Assembly: GCF_009569385.1 (NCBI RefSeq)
Contig: NZ_WBOF01000004.1
Span: 62,001-126,000 of the forward strand
Length of the DNA stretch: 64,000 bases
Direction: 5' to 3'
Origin: Streptomyces kaniharaensis
GTDB taxonomy: Bacteria; Actinomycetota; Actinomycetes; Streptomycetales; Streptomycetaceae
Shown piece by piece: positions 42,445 through 51,309 of the stretch. The translations under genes were made by a program, and so were the position numbers. Every line of letters begins with the position of its first letter. Within the stretch, counting starts at the first letter, position 1. A model generated the notes under the pieces. The model saw nothing but the letters and a program-made list of their open reading frames with translations, ran no database searches and had not been told where the DNA came from.

Positions 42445-43865
42445 CCGGGGCCGGGCCGGTCCGCTCCCCTGCACGGCCGGCCGCGACATGGGCCGGCAGC
42501 GCGCACCGGCAAGAGGCGGACCGCGCCGCGCTGGATCGGTTCCTGTACGGCATGCCGTACGCCGATCTGCTCACCCACGGCCCCAAGCTGCCCCTGAACA
42601 CCGCCTGGCGGCACCTGCTGCACCGCACCGGCGCGGTAAACGCCGTCCGGGCGGCGTGCGGCGGATGGGCCCCGGCCCTCGACGCCCCGGAGTCGGAGGA
42701 GACGATCGCCGCGCTGATGCCCCGCACGGGCCCCCGCGCCGACACCGTCGTCGACGTGGTCGCCGTGGCCGGCGGCACCCTCGCCCAGGCCCGGCTGCGG
42801 GACGAGACCTTCGCCCGCTACGACGAACGGTGGACCGGCGGCCGCGGCGCCCTGCGCGACCTGGCGCCCGCCGACATCGGCGCGGTGCGCAGCCGGCTCG
42901 CCCCTCCCGGCGCCCTCCTCGCCCACCACGGCCTGGCGACCCCTCACCATCTGCAGGACGGGCGCCTGCTGCGCGTCTCGGCCGGCCTGGCCGCATACAG
43001 CTCGGTGCCACACTTCGTCCCCGGCCCGCTCGCCGAGGACGCCGCGACCACCGCGATGATGGACGCGCAGACCCGCGCGGAACTGACGCTGCCCGCCCCG
43101 TCGGTGCTGCTGTTCCACGACGGCGTGCCGTTCGACGCGGTGGCCGACGACAGGGACCTGGTCGAAGCCGCCGACGAAGGGCGCCTGCCGCTGGGCGACG
43201 CGCCGGTGGTGATGGGCGGCGTACTCACCGCCCGCGAGGACGGTCACCTGGACGAGGGACTGGGCTGGCTCCTCACCGCGGCCACCGACCGGCGCACCGG
43301 CATCCCCCTCTACTCCCTGGTGCCGGTGCCCTACGGCGGGCATCCGGCCGGGCGGGCCCTGTACGGCTACGCGGCACTGCTCGCCTTCGAGAACTGGCGG
43401 CCGCCGCCCGAGCTGCCCCGGCGGGACGGTTCGGGCCGCCAGGACAGGGAGATCAAGAAGCTCGCGCGGACCCGGCAGGCCCGCGACGGCGGCTTCCACG
43501 GCGTCCACCTCCTCGACTACGAGCCTCCGCCGGAGGAGCCGGCCGCGCGGACGCGCTCGGCCGCAGGGGCGGGCGAGCTCGCGGTCGGCACCTGGCGGCG
43601 CGCCCACGTCCGCCCGCGTGTGCGCTACGGGATCCGCGACGGCAGCGGGCGCAAGGTCGGGCCGGTCTACAAGGAGCACGCGGTGCTCGGGGTGACCTAC
43701 GAGTACCGGCACCGGTGGGTGGCGCGCACCCGGATCAGGCCGGACCTGCCGCTGGCAGACCGGGAGACGGTGTACGCGCTGGGGGTCCCGGCTGGAGGGC
43801 GTGAGGCGGCCCGATCGGGCTCAGGGCGAATCGAGGCCGGGCACCCCTTCATCGACATTGCTTAA
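42429..43865 (+). CDS. Unrecognised 478-residue protein
   Basis: ATG at 42429 overlaps the upstream gene; GTG at 42441 is an alternative. Large soluble protein with PALPGEL-like Pro-rich links, LYSLVPVPYGGHPAGRALYG in the middle and a basic C-terminal part (TWRRAHVRPRVRYGIRDGSG, YEYRHRWVARTRI). The last two codons and the TAA stop come from class promoter 9. No family recognised. Confidence 0.7.
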   Translation: MAPAVTGAGPVRSPARPAATWAGSAHRQEADRAALDRFLYGMPYADLLTHGPKLPLNTAWRHLLHRTGAVNAVRAACGGWAPALDAPESEETIAALMPRTGPRADTVVDVVAVAGGTLAQARLRDETFARYDERWTGGRGALRDLAPADIGAVRSRLAPPGALLAHHGLATPHHLQDGRLLRVSAGLAAYSSVPHFVPGPLAEDAATTAMMDAQTRAELTLPAPSVLLFHDGVPFDAVADDRDLVEAADEGRLPLGDAPVVMGGVLTAREDGHLDEGLGWLLTAATDRRTGIPLYSLVPVPYGGHPAGRALYGYAALLAFENWRPPPELPRRDGSGRQDREIKKLARTRQARDGGFHGVHLLDYEPPPEEPAARTRSAAGAGELAVGTWRRAHVRPRVRYGIRDGSGRKVGPVYKEHAVLGVTYEYRHRWVARTRIRPDLPLADRETVYALGVPAGGREAARSGSGRIEAGHPFIDIA

Positions 43866-43886
43866 TTCCATGAGTGTGCGTATGGT
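43858..43886 (+). promoter_or_regulatory. Class promoter 9 (TTGCTT-N17-TATGGT)
   Basis: -35 TTGCTT at 43858-43863, spacer AATTCCATGAGTGTGCG, -10 TATGGT at 43881-43886. It drives the AAA ATPase and dndC-like operon. Confidence 0.85.
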
Positions 43887-43936
43887 GGATGTCACCGGGC
43901 CGGTTGCAGTCCGGCCGCCCCGAACCGGGAGTTGCA

Positions 43937-44968
43937 GTGATCACCACCATCGCGATAGACGGCTTCAAGTCGTTCCAGGACTTCGAGTTCGCATTCCCCT
44001 CGGGCCCGCTCACCGTGCTGACCGGACCCGCCGACACCGGCAAGACCAACCTCCTCGACGCCCTCACCCTGGTCTCCCGGACCCTGACGGACGGCTGGGA
44101 GGCGGCCACCGTCTCCAGCCCACGGCTGGCCGCTGACGCCCTCCTGCTCCGGAGCGAGCACGAAGGCCGGCCCCGGACCGCGCAGAGGATGCGCATCACC
44201 GTGCAGGCCCTGGTGCCCGGCGCGGCCGGGCCGGTCTCGGTGGAACTGACCGCGCTCCGGGCCCCCGACGGCCGCACGGCCGTGCTCGACACCGCTGGCA
44301 GCGGCGTACGGACGGCCGCGCGGACCGGGGCGGCGCAGCACCTGATTCCGCTGGACGGCACGGGGGCGCTGATGGACACGCTCCGGGAGCAGGCCAGGAA
44401 CTGGCGGACGGCATCCGGCGATGCGGGCGACACCGCTTCGCTGCTCGGGCGGCTCGGCCCGGAGGCGGCGGCCCGGCTGGATGCTGACCTCGCGGCGCTG
44501 GTGCACGGCGCCTCCGGCGTCCGGGCCGCCGATGGACGGATCGAGGTCCGGATGGCGCACCGGGGCTGGGTGCCGATGAACATGATGTCCGCCGGGGCGC
44601 TGCGGATCCTGGGAGTCCTGGCCGCCTGGCACACCCGGCCCGGCGTGCTGGTCCTGGACGGGATCGGGGAAGGGCTCCACCCGAAGGCCGCCGCCGAACT
44701 GGTCCGGCGGATCTCCCGGCGGCTCGGCGCCTCCTCCTCGCCCTCCCAACTGATCGCCAGCACGTACGTCCTGGACGTGGTCAACGCGCTGTCCGGCGGC
44801 GACCACGGCGGCGTGGTCGTGATCGAGAAGCCCCACCGGGTCGACCCGGCGCAGCAAACCATCACGCCCGTCAGCGTCGCCCTGCCCGTCCGGGAGCCCC
44901 GGCCCGAGGAGGGGCCGGGGCACTGCGTGCGGCCCTCCCGGCTCGCCCGGATGCTCACCGCCGCGTGA
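43937..44968 (+). CDS. AAA_21-type ATPase (RecF/OLD-like)
   Basis: A 343-residue SMC-like ATPase. It opens ITTIAIDGFKSFQDFEF, with Walker A GPADTGKT at residues 30-37, an ABC-signature-like MMSAGALRILGVLA and VLVLDGIGEGLHPKAAAEL as Walker B. In relatives the Walker B reads DEIExGLHP; here the Glu after Asp is Gly, so ATP hydrolysis may be reduced. It is half the length of DndD but sits directly before the dndC homologue and could serve a comparable role. Confidence 0.75.
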   Translation: MITTIAIDGFKSFQDFEFAFPSGPLTVLTGPADTGKTNLLDALTLVSRTLTDGWEAATVSSPRLAADALLLRSEHEGRPRTAQRMRITVQALVPGAAGPVSVELTALRAPDGRTAVLDTAGSGVRTAARTGAAQHLIPLDGTGALMDTLREQARNWRTASGDAGDTASLLGRLGPEAAARLDADLAALVHGASGVRAADGRIEVRMAHRGWVPMNMMSAGALRILGVLAAWHTRPGVLVLDGIGEGLHPKAAAELVRRISRRLGASSSPSQLIASTYVLDVVNALSGGDHGGVVVIEKPHRVDPAQQTITPVSVALPVREPRPEEGPGHCVRPSRLARMLTAA

Positions 44969-44978
44969 AGCCCCGCCG

Positions 44979-45008
44979 GGGTGCCGGGCCGCTCCCGGCC
45001 CGGCACCC
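44979..45008 (+). terminator. 13-bp hairpin before the dndC-like gene
   Basis: GGGTGCCGGGCCG and its exact complement flank loop CTCC, ten bases after the ATPase stop. No T-tract. It may act as a partial terminator or stabilise the 3' end. Confidence 0.7.
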
Positions 45009-45077
45009 TGGCCCGCCCCTCCCGCCGCCGCCGACCCGGCCCCGGCCACCACCACCCCGCGTACTGAAAGGCCAGCC

Positions 45078-46631
45078 ATGCCCCCGCCCCCGCCCGTCCT
45101 GGTGCCCGGCCTCGGCCCCACCCGCCGCAGCCCGTTCGGCGACCTCGCCCCCCACGAGTACCTGGAGATGCTCCTGGAGGAGATCCGGGAGCTGTACCGG
45201 GCCGACCAGGTGCCCTGGGTGGTCGGCTACAGCGGCGGCAAGGACAGCACCTTGGTCGCGGCGCTGGTCTGGTGGGCCCTGGCCTCCCTGCCGCCGGAGC
45301 AGCGGACCAAGACCGTCCACGTGATCTCCACCGACACCCTGGTGGAGAACCCTCTGGTGGCCGCGTGGGTGGGCCGGTCGCTGGACGCGATGCGCGAGGC
45401 CGCCGCCGCCCAGCAGCTGCCGATCGAGGTGCACCGGTTGACGCCGGCCGTGGAGGACTCCTTCTGGATGTGTCTGATCGGGCGCGGCTACGCGGCGCCG
45501 CGGCCGAAGTTCAGGTGGTGCACAGAGCGGCTCAAGATCAAGCCGTCGAGCCGGTTCATCCGCTCCGTCGTCGCCGCCCACGGAGAGGCGATCCTCGTGC
45601 TGGGTATCCGCAAGGCCGAGAGCGCGGCGCGGGCCAAGTCCATGGCCCGCCACGAGAAGGGCCGTGTGCGCGAGCGGCTCTCGCCCAACGGCGACCTGCC
45701 CAACTCGCTGGTCTACAGCCCGATCGAGGCGCTGACCAACGACGAGGTATGGATCTTGCTGATGCAGTACGACAATCCGTGGGGGCACAGCCACAAGGAC
45801 CTGCTGGGCCTCTACCAGGGGGCGAGCCCGGACTCCGAGTGCCCGCTGGTGGTCGACACCACCACCCCCTCGTGCGGCGACAGCCGGTTCGGGTGCTGGA
45901 CGTGCACGATGGTCAGCCAGGACAAGTCCCTCAAGGCGATGATCGCCAATGACGACGACAACGTCTGGATGCGTCCGCTGCTGGAGCTGCGCAACGCGCT
46001 CGACATCGACGACGACCGGCATCTGCGGGACTACCGCAGGTCGAACGGGACGCTCATGCTTTTCCACGGCCGGCTGGTGCACGGCCCCTACACCCAGGCG
46101 GCCCGGGAGGACTGGCTGCGCCGGCTGCTGCGTGCCCAGCACCAGATCCGCACCCGCGGGCCCGAGTACGTGCGCGACCTGGCCCTCATCAGCCTGGAGG
46201 AACTGCACGCGATCCGGCACGAGTGGGTGGTCGTCAAGCATGAAGTCGAGGACCTCCTCCCGTCCATCTACCTGGAGGAAACCGGTGAGCCGTTCCCCGG
46301 CCCGGCCGTCCTGGACGGCGGCGTCGGCTTCGACGCCGCCGCCATGGCCGTACTGCGGGAGGTCTGCGACGGCGACGAGAGCCAGTACCAGGGCGTCCGC
46401 GCGCTGCTCGGGCTGGAGCGCCGCTTCCGCACCGCCGGGCGCCGCGCCGGGTACTTCGAGGCCCTGGAGAAGACCGTCACCAAGTACATGTTCACCGACG
46501 AGGACGACGCCCTCCGGTACGCGATCGCCCGCGAGGAGATCCGCTCCGGCCTCTACCATCAGAGCGGTCCCGAGCCCCCGGAAGCAGGCGGGGACGACGA
46601 CAACCCGTACGGATCGAAGGAGAGTTCGTGA
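45078..46631 (+). CDS. dndC: DndC-like DNA phosphorothioation protein
   Basis: A 517-residue PAPS-reductase-family protein, close to the usual DndC length. The PP-loop SGGKDS is at residues 52-57. KFRWCTERLKIKP follows, and the cysteine cluster CGDSRFGCWTC (Cys266, Cys273, Cys276) matches the DndC iron-sulfur region. DndC activates the sulfur-insertion step for phosphorothioate DNA. No dndA, dndB, dndD or dndE is visible in the window; the AAA ATPase upstream and DUF4007 at 8598 are possible partners. It could also be an orphan phage-type DndC. Confidence 0.85.
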   Translation: MPPPPPVLVPGLGPTRRSPFGDLAPHEYLEMLLEEIRELYRADQVPWVVGYSGGKDSTLVAALVWWALASLPPEQRTKTVHVISTDTLVENPLVAAWVGRSLDAMREAAAAQQLPIEVHRLTPAVEDSFWMCLIGRGYAAPRPKFRWCTERLKIKPSSRFIRSVVAAHGEAILVLGIRKAESAARAKSMARHEKGRVRERLSPNGDLPNSLVYSPIEALTNDEVWILLMQYDNPWGHSHKDLLGLYQGASPDSECPLVVDTTTPSCGDSRFGCWTCTMVSQDKSLKAMIANDDDNVWMRPLLELRNALDIDDDRHLRDYRRSNGTLMLFHGRLVHGPYTQAAREDWLRRLLRAQHQIRTRGPEYVRDLALISLEELHAIRHEWVVVKHEVEDLLPSIYLEETGEPFPGPAVLDGGVGFDAAAMAVLREVCDGDESQYQGVRALLGLERRFRTAGRRAGYFEALEKTVTKYMFTDEDDALRYAIAREEIRSGLYHQSGPEPPEAGGDDDNPYGSKESS

Positions 46632-47020
46632 CCGAGCAGCCGCCGGCCGCGCCGCACCCCGACCACCGGGGCATGCCCGCGCTGTACATGGCCGAGCTGG
46701 CCGTGCACCGGGATCGATGGCAGCTGATCGTCGTCGCGCCGGGCCCCGAAGTCGTCGTCGACGCGCTCGACCTCGGGCCGGCCGACACCCTCGCCGTCGC
46801 CGACCCGGACGGCCCCGAGCACCACCTGATCCTCCCGAGCCCGGAGCCCCAGCCCGTTCCGCCGCTCACGGACGCGACCGGGCTGCTCCCCGCGGTGGGC
46901 TACACCGTCGACCCGGTGGCCTGGGCCGACCCGGTCAAACTCCACGGCTGGACCCAGGTCACCCGCACCACCTGGACCGCCCCGTGCCATCCGGCCGCGC
47001 CCCCGGCGCAGCGACTGTAG
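46628..47020 (+). CDS. Unrecognised 130-residue protein
   Basis: GTG start in a GTGA overlap with dndC. Acidic and Pro-rich, with strands WQLIVVAPGPEVVVDAL. Function unknown; close coupling suggests co-production with DndC. Confidence 0.65.
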   Translation: MTEQPPAAPHPDHRGMPALYMAELAVHRDRWQLIVVAPGPEVVVDALDLGPADTLAVADPDGPEHHLILPSPEPQPVPPLTDATGLLPAVGYTVDPVAWADPVKLHGWTQVTRTTWTAPCHPAAPPAQRL

Positions 47021-47063
47021 CGACCGGGCCCCAGAAGACCTTCAACGAGCAGGAGAGCGAGGC

Positions 47064-47669
47064 ATGACGAGCGCCGAGTCCGACCCGGCCTGCCCGGACT
47101 GCGCCGAGCAACTGGAGTACGACACCGCCGACGCCGTCTTCGTCTGCGGCAACGGGCAGTGCGCGTTCTTCGGGATGGAGAAGCCGGTGTGGAGCGCGCT
47201 GGAGGAAGCCGGGATGCTGCTCCCCCCGGTCACCGGGCTGCCCCGGCCGACGCGCCAGGGCCTGCCGGTGCCCTGGGTGACGCCGTGGAGCGCGGCACGG
47301 GCCTGGTGGCGCGCCATGGACTCCCGGCTGTTGGCCCGCGCCCACAACGAGTGGCGCTGCCAGATGTGCGGCGACCCCCTCCCGAAGCAGGCGTGGGTGC
47401 TGGCCACGCCCTTCGGCGTGGTGCTGCAGGCCGCGCTGCACCAGGTGTGCAGGGATCTGGCGCGGGCGTCCTGCCCGCACCTGTCCGGCCCGGCCACCCG
47501 CAGCAGCGCCTACCTCGTCACCCGCGCCCAGCTGACCTCCGACGGTCGGCGCCTGCTCCAAGCCCTGCCCTCCGACCCGTACTTCCTCCAGCAGTGGGAA
47601 CTGGACGCGAACGCGGTACAACCCGAGCACGACGCCCCTTCCGGCCCGGCGGCCGCGGCACCGGCCTGA
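47064..47669 (+). CDS. Double zinc-ribbon protein, 201 residues
   Basis: ATG with AGGAGAG upstream. Two Cys clusters: CPDCAEQ...CGNGQCAFFG in the first 35 residues and RCQMCGDPLPKQA...HQVCRDLARASCPHL later. The second half matches the protein at 34308-34961 in pattern, so they are distant paralogues. Possibly nucleic-acid-binding. Confidence 0.7.
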   Translation: MTSAESDPACPDCAEQLEYDTADAVFVCGNGQCAFFGMEKPVWSALEEAGMLLPPVTGLPRPTRQGLPVPWVTPWSAARAWWRAMDSRLLARAHNEWRCQMCGDPLPKQAWVLATPFGVVLQAALHQVCRDLARASCPHLSGPATRSSAYLVTRAQLTSDGRRLLQALPSDPYFLQQWELDANAVQPEHDAPSGPAAAAPA

Positions 47670-47707
47670 CGCCCGCCCCGGACCATCCGACCATGCAGGA
47701 GAGCACG

Positions 47708-48364
47708 ATGAACGAACGGTCGCCCGATGCGGCCGACCGCGACCGGCCCGGCCCCGCCGCGGGACCGACCGGCCTCGCCCCGGCAGCCGACGGCCTCCTG
47801 GCCCCCGCCGAGACCGCCCTGATCCGCTACCTGCGAGAGCGCGCCGCAGAGGTCGACCCGACCTCCGAGCCGGTCCTGGACGGGTGGAGGTACCCCTCCC
47901 CCTTCCACCTGCTCCTCGACGTCGGCCGGCTCTTCACCCCGGCCCCGCTGCCGCCCGGAGCCGGCCCGCTCATGGTGACCTTCTGCTACACCAACGCCGC
48001 GCAGACGATCGAGGACCAGGAGGACCCGGACCTGGTGTACGTCGAGGGGTACGGCAGCTGCACCGTCGACAGCGCCGTCCACCACGCCCCCCACGCCTGG
48101 GCCACCGACGGCACCCACGCGATCGACCCGACCTGGCCCGCCGATTCGGGCTGCGCCTACCTCGGCATCCCCTTCGCGGACCCCGAGATGTGGCCACATC
48201 CCCTGTACGGCGACGGGATCCTCCAGCAGTACGCCACCCTGCTCCCGATCCTGCGCGAGGGTCTGCCTGCGGACGCGGTCGCCGACATAGGCCGGCCGCT
48301 CCCGCACCCGGCGCGCCGCCGTACCGGATCCGCGGGACCGCTCCGCCTCACGCCCTCCAGCTGA
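47708..48364 (+). CDS. Phage-type protein with Cys/His/Asp pattern, 218 residues
   Basis: ATG with CAGGAGAG upstream. After a disordered N-terminus it has LMVTFCYTNAAQTIED, YVEGYGSC, HAPHAWATDGTHAIDPTWP and CAYLGIPFADPE. Proteins with C-x-N-A, HAW and DPTW in this order are common in phages. The layout would suit a papain- or transglutaminase-like triad (Cys, His, Asp), but this is inference only. Confidence 0.65.
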   Translation: MNERSPDAADRDRPGPAAGPTGLAPAADGLLAPAETALIRYLRERAAEVDPTSEPVLDGWRYPSPFHLLLDVGRLFTPAPLPPGAGPLMVTFCYTNAAQTIEDQEDPDLVYVEGYGSCTVDSAVHHAPHAWATDGTHAIDPTWPADSGCAYLGIPFADPEMWPHPLYGDGILQQYATLLPILREGLPADAVADIGRPLPHPARRRTGSAGPLRLTPSS

Positions 48365-48504
48365 TCCCCGGCCCCGCCCTTCGCCATTCGCCAGGAGCCG
48401 AATCCCCGACGCCGACAGCGCCGTTGAGCATGATGCGAAGGGCGGGCTACCCGGAAGCAGCACCACCACAGCCGAACCACTCCGTTCACGAAGGAATCGA
48501 ACCG

Positions 48505-50361
48505 TTGTCTCAGCCTCTGACCGCTCAGCCCTCCGTCCTCCTCGGCCCGGCCCCTGCCGTCATGATCGACCGCCCCGGCTCCGTCGACCGCGACGACGCC
48601 ATCGGCGTCGAGCGCGTCGACGACGGCTGGCGCCTGACCGTCTACGTCGCCGACGTGGCCTCCGGCGTCGAGCCGGGCAGCGCCGTCGACCGGGAGGCGT
48701 TCACGCGGCGCGAATCGGCGTACGGGGGCTGGCGCGGCACCCAGAAGATGCTCCCCGAGCCGGTGGAGGCCCGCCTGACCCTGGCCGAGGGGAGGGCGTG
48801 CCCCGCGATCGCGATCCGCGTGCACGTCCTTGCGGACGGGCAGGTCGGGAACGTGGACATCGAGCGCGCGACGGTGAGCGGCCTGGTGGCCCTGAGCCAC
48901 TCCCAGGCAGCCGAGGCGGTCCGCAACCGCGCCCACCCCCTCCACGAGGTCCTGCGCGAGGCAGCGGCGATGAGCGAGGTCCTGCTCGCCCGCCGGCGCC
49001 GGCAGGGGGCGCTCGCCCTGTACGACCTCCTCAGCGGGTGGGCGACCAGCGAGGACGGCGTCGTGGTCCGGCTCGCCTCCTACGAGCGGACCGTCGGCTA
49101 CAAGATCGTCCAGGAGTGCATGATCGCCGCGAACACCGCGCTGGCCTCCTGGGCGGCGGAACGCGACCTCCCGCTGCTGTTCCGCAACCACGCCGCCGGC
49201 CGCGTCGCCGCCCCGCGCCAGACGCTGCTGGACGACCTCGACGTAGCCTTCGCCGACGGTTCCGCCGCCCGGCTGGAGGCACTGCGCGAACGCACCCTGA
49301 TGACCCTCAAGGCAGCGGAGTACGCGCCGTTCATGGGTGGCCACTGGGGCCTGAACCTGCCGGGCTACCTCCACGCCACCTCGCCCCTGCGACGCTACGC
49401 CGACCTGGTCGTGCAGCGGGTCATCTCCAGCCACCTGGACGGCGACGACTCCCCCTACGGGGAGGACGCCCTGGCCGCGATCGCCGAGACGCTGACCACC
49501 GGCGCCCGCCAGGACCGCGAAGCCGAACGGGACTCCCGCAAGTCGGCCGCGCACTCCGCCGCCCGCCGCGGTGCCGCAGCAACGGAGGCCGACTACACCG
49601 GCCTCGACGCCCAGGCGTTCCACGCCCTCCTCAAGCGCGGCTGCAAGGAGGACATCGCCGGCGCGCCCCTGGTCGCCGAGACCGCCCGGCGGGCCGCCGA
49701 AGGGCAGCTCGCCGCGCTGGAGCTCCAGATGGTGCTGCTCGTCGCCGGCGGGCCCGGCTGGGAGGCGGGGCGCACCGCCTGCCTGAACGCCATCGCGGCC
49801 ACGCCCGAGACGGCCGTGTCCATCCTGTCCGCCCACGCGCAGGTCAACAGCCTGCCGCCGGTCGAATTCACGGTCCAGACCTTCGGCCAGGCCCCGACCA
49901 CCGTCTTCGCCGCGCAGGCGTCGTGGCTGGCCGGCGGAAGCCCCGTCGAAGGAGCCCGGCGCTCCGCGTCGACGAAGAAGGCGGCCCGGCACCAGGCGGC
50001 CCTCAGCCTGCTCGCCGCGCTCACCGACCTGCCCGACCCCTCCCTCGACCTCGCGCAGCCCGCCTCCAAGGCCGCGCAGTCCCCGTCCGCCGAACCCGAC
50101 GCCGAAACGGTGGAGGGCCGATCGCCGATCTCGGTCCTCAACGAGTACCAGCAGGTCAAGGTCATCAGCGGCCTGAAGTTCACCATGAGCGCCGAGGGCC
50201 CCAGCCACCTTCCGACCTTCACCTGCAGCGCCCAGGCCGCCCGCGACGGCGAGACCGTCCTCGCCTCCGCGTCGGCCTCGACCAAGGCTGCGGCCAAGAC
50301 GGCAGCGGCGGCCGGTCTGCTGGAGCGGGTCGACGCAGCGCGGGCCGAGCACGCCGGTTGA
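48505..50361 (+). CDS. RNB-domain exoribonuclease with two dsRNA-binding domains
   Basis: A 618-residue protein. IDRPGSVDRDDAIG gives Asp22, Asp28, Asp30 and Asp31 with the exact spacing of the RNase II/R catalytic metal ligands, and ATSPLRRYADLVVQR near residue 292 is the second RNB signature. It starts straight at the RNB domain without cold-shock domains. In place of the usual S1 domain it has two dsRBDs: about 445-508 (ARRSASTKKAARHQAALSLL) and about 540-610 (SPISVLNEYQQ, STKAAAKTAAAAGLL). It probably degrades structured or double-stranded RNA. TTG start with GAAGGA upstream. Confidence 0.8.
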   Translation: MSQPLTAQPSVLLGPAPAVMIDRPGSVDRDDAIGVERVDDGWRLTVYVADVASGVEPGSAVDREAFTRRESAYGGWRGTQKMLPEPVEARLTLAEGRACPAIAIRVHVLADGQVGNVDIERATVSGLVALSHSQAAEAVRNRAHPLHEVLREAAAMSEVLLARRRRQGALALYDLLSGWATSEDGVVVRLASYERTVGYKIVQECMIAANTALASWAAERDLPLLFRNHAAGRVAAPRQTLLDDLDVAFADGSAARLEALRERTLMTLKAAEYAPFMGGHWGLNLPGYLHATSPLRRYADLVVQRVISSHLDGDDSPYGEDALAAIAETLTTGARQDREAERDSRKSAAHSAARRGAAATEADYTGLDAQAFHALLKRGCKEDIAGAPLVAETARRAAEGQLAALELQMVLLVAGGPGWEAGRTACLNAIAATPETAVSILSAHAQVNSLPPVEFTVQTFGQAPTTVFAAQASWLAGGSPVEGARRSASTKKAARHQAALSLLAALTDLPDPSLDLAQPASKAAQSPSAEPDAETVEGRSPISVLNEYQQVKVISGLKFTMSAEGPSHLPTFTCSAQAARDGETVLASASASTKAAAKTAAAAGLLERVDAARAEHAG

Positions 50362-50372
50362 TGCGTTGATGC

Positions 50373-50401
50373 CGGGCCCGGAACTCCGCGGGCCGGGCCC
50401 G
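50373..50401 (+). terminator. 9-bp hairpin after the RNB gene
   Basis: CGGGCCCGG and CCGGGCCCG around an 11-base loop, 11 bases after the stop. Likely terminator of the class promoter 9 operon. Confidence 0.65.
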
Positions 50402-50421
50402 TGCGCGAGGGGAGGCGAGAC

Positions 50422-50727
50422 ATGACGGCAACAGCCGTGGCAGATCCGTGGCCGCTCGTGGTCCGGGTGACCGGCGGCCGGATCAACCACCGGGCCCGTC
50501 CTCGTGTGACCCGGGCAGGCCGGCCGACCGGGTGGCTCGACCTCGCCTGTGGTGGCAGCTGCCTGGCCAGCGCGATGGACAACGACCTGCGGGAGACCGA
50601 GTGCGCCCGGTGCGCCGAGCGAGCCGGGCGGGACCGCGACCCCGCGCGGTGGCGGATCGCGGCCGCCGAGCGTCGTGCGCAGCAGGCGGCGGACCGCGGC
50701 CAACACCCGCTGCCGTTCGCGGTATGA
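50422..50727 (+). CDS. Small basic zinc-type protein, 101 residues
   Basis: ATG with GGGGAGG upstream. ACGGSCLASAMDNDLRETEC with a following ARCAER gives three or four cysteines for a zinc site. The tail is Arg/Ala-rich. Function unknown. Confidence 0.6.
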   Translation: MTATAVADPWPLVVRVTGGRINHRARPRVTRAGRPTGWLDLACGGSCLASAMDNDLRETECARCAERAGRDRDPARWRIAAAERRAQQAADRGQHPLPFAV

Positions 50728-50865
50728 CGATGTGACAGTCCGTCGGCGTTCTACGCGATTCCCGACAGGGGCGGGGGCTCGGAACCGGCCCGGCGGCCGG
50801 GCTCCAGCCCATAGGATGGGCCGCAGCCGGCCGGTGACTTGGGACCGGCACGATTCCTGGGGGGC

Positions 50866-51279
50866 ATGGTGACCGCGCAGCCGTCAGCCGTTGGCAGGGA
50901 CTACCTTTCGTCCGACGGGCGCCGGGGTGTCCTGGCGGGCCTGGAGTCCGCCACCGTCGCAGAGCTGCGCGCGGGCACGCCGGTCCACCTCGACCTCGCT
51001 CGGTTCGATGTCTGCCCGAGGCCGCTGGCCCTCCTCGACGGGGACTGGATGGCGGCCCACCCCGACATGGGCCTGATGGCGATCGGCCCCGTGCTCGAGC
51101 TCACCGGGCCGGAGTTCGACGAGCTCGCCGCGGGCCGCGTCGTGGAGCGGGAGGTCGGTGGGACTGCGCTGTGGGCAGCGTTCCCCGTACGGATCGCCCA
51201 GGCTGAGACCACCGGCGAGCTCCAGGAGCGCTTCGCCGCGCTCGACGAGGGGCGCGTCGCCCCGCAGGCCGGCCAGTAG
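50866..51279 (+). CDS. Unrecognised 137-residue protein
   Basis: ATG at 50866 with GGGGGG directly upstream; GTG at 50869 is an alternative. It has HLDLARFDVCPRPLALLDGD and VELTGPEFDELAAGRVVERE-like strands. Function unknown. Confidence 0.6.
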   Translation: MVTAQPSAVGRDYLSSDGRRGVLAGLESATVAELRAGTPVHLDLARFDVCPRPLALLDGDWMAAHPDMGLMAIGPVLELTGPEFDELAAGRVVEREVGGTALWAAFPVRIAQAETTGELQERFAALDEGRVAPQAGQ

Positions 51280-51309
51280 CAGTTTCCCGTTCGACCGAAG
51301 GACCAAGCC

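Noticed and set aside
45078..46631. Assimilatory PAPS reductase (CysH)
   Set aside because: Length of 517 residues and the CGDSRFGCWTC cluster fit DndC; CysH is about 240 residues and lies in sulfate operons.
48157..50706. An 849-codon antisense frame across the RNB gene
   Set aside because: Composition shadow of the RNB-dsRBD coding strand, spanning several gene boundaries.
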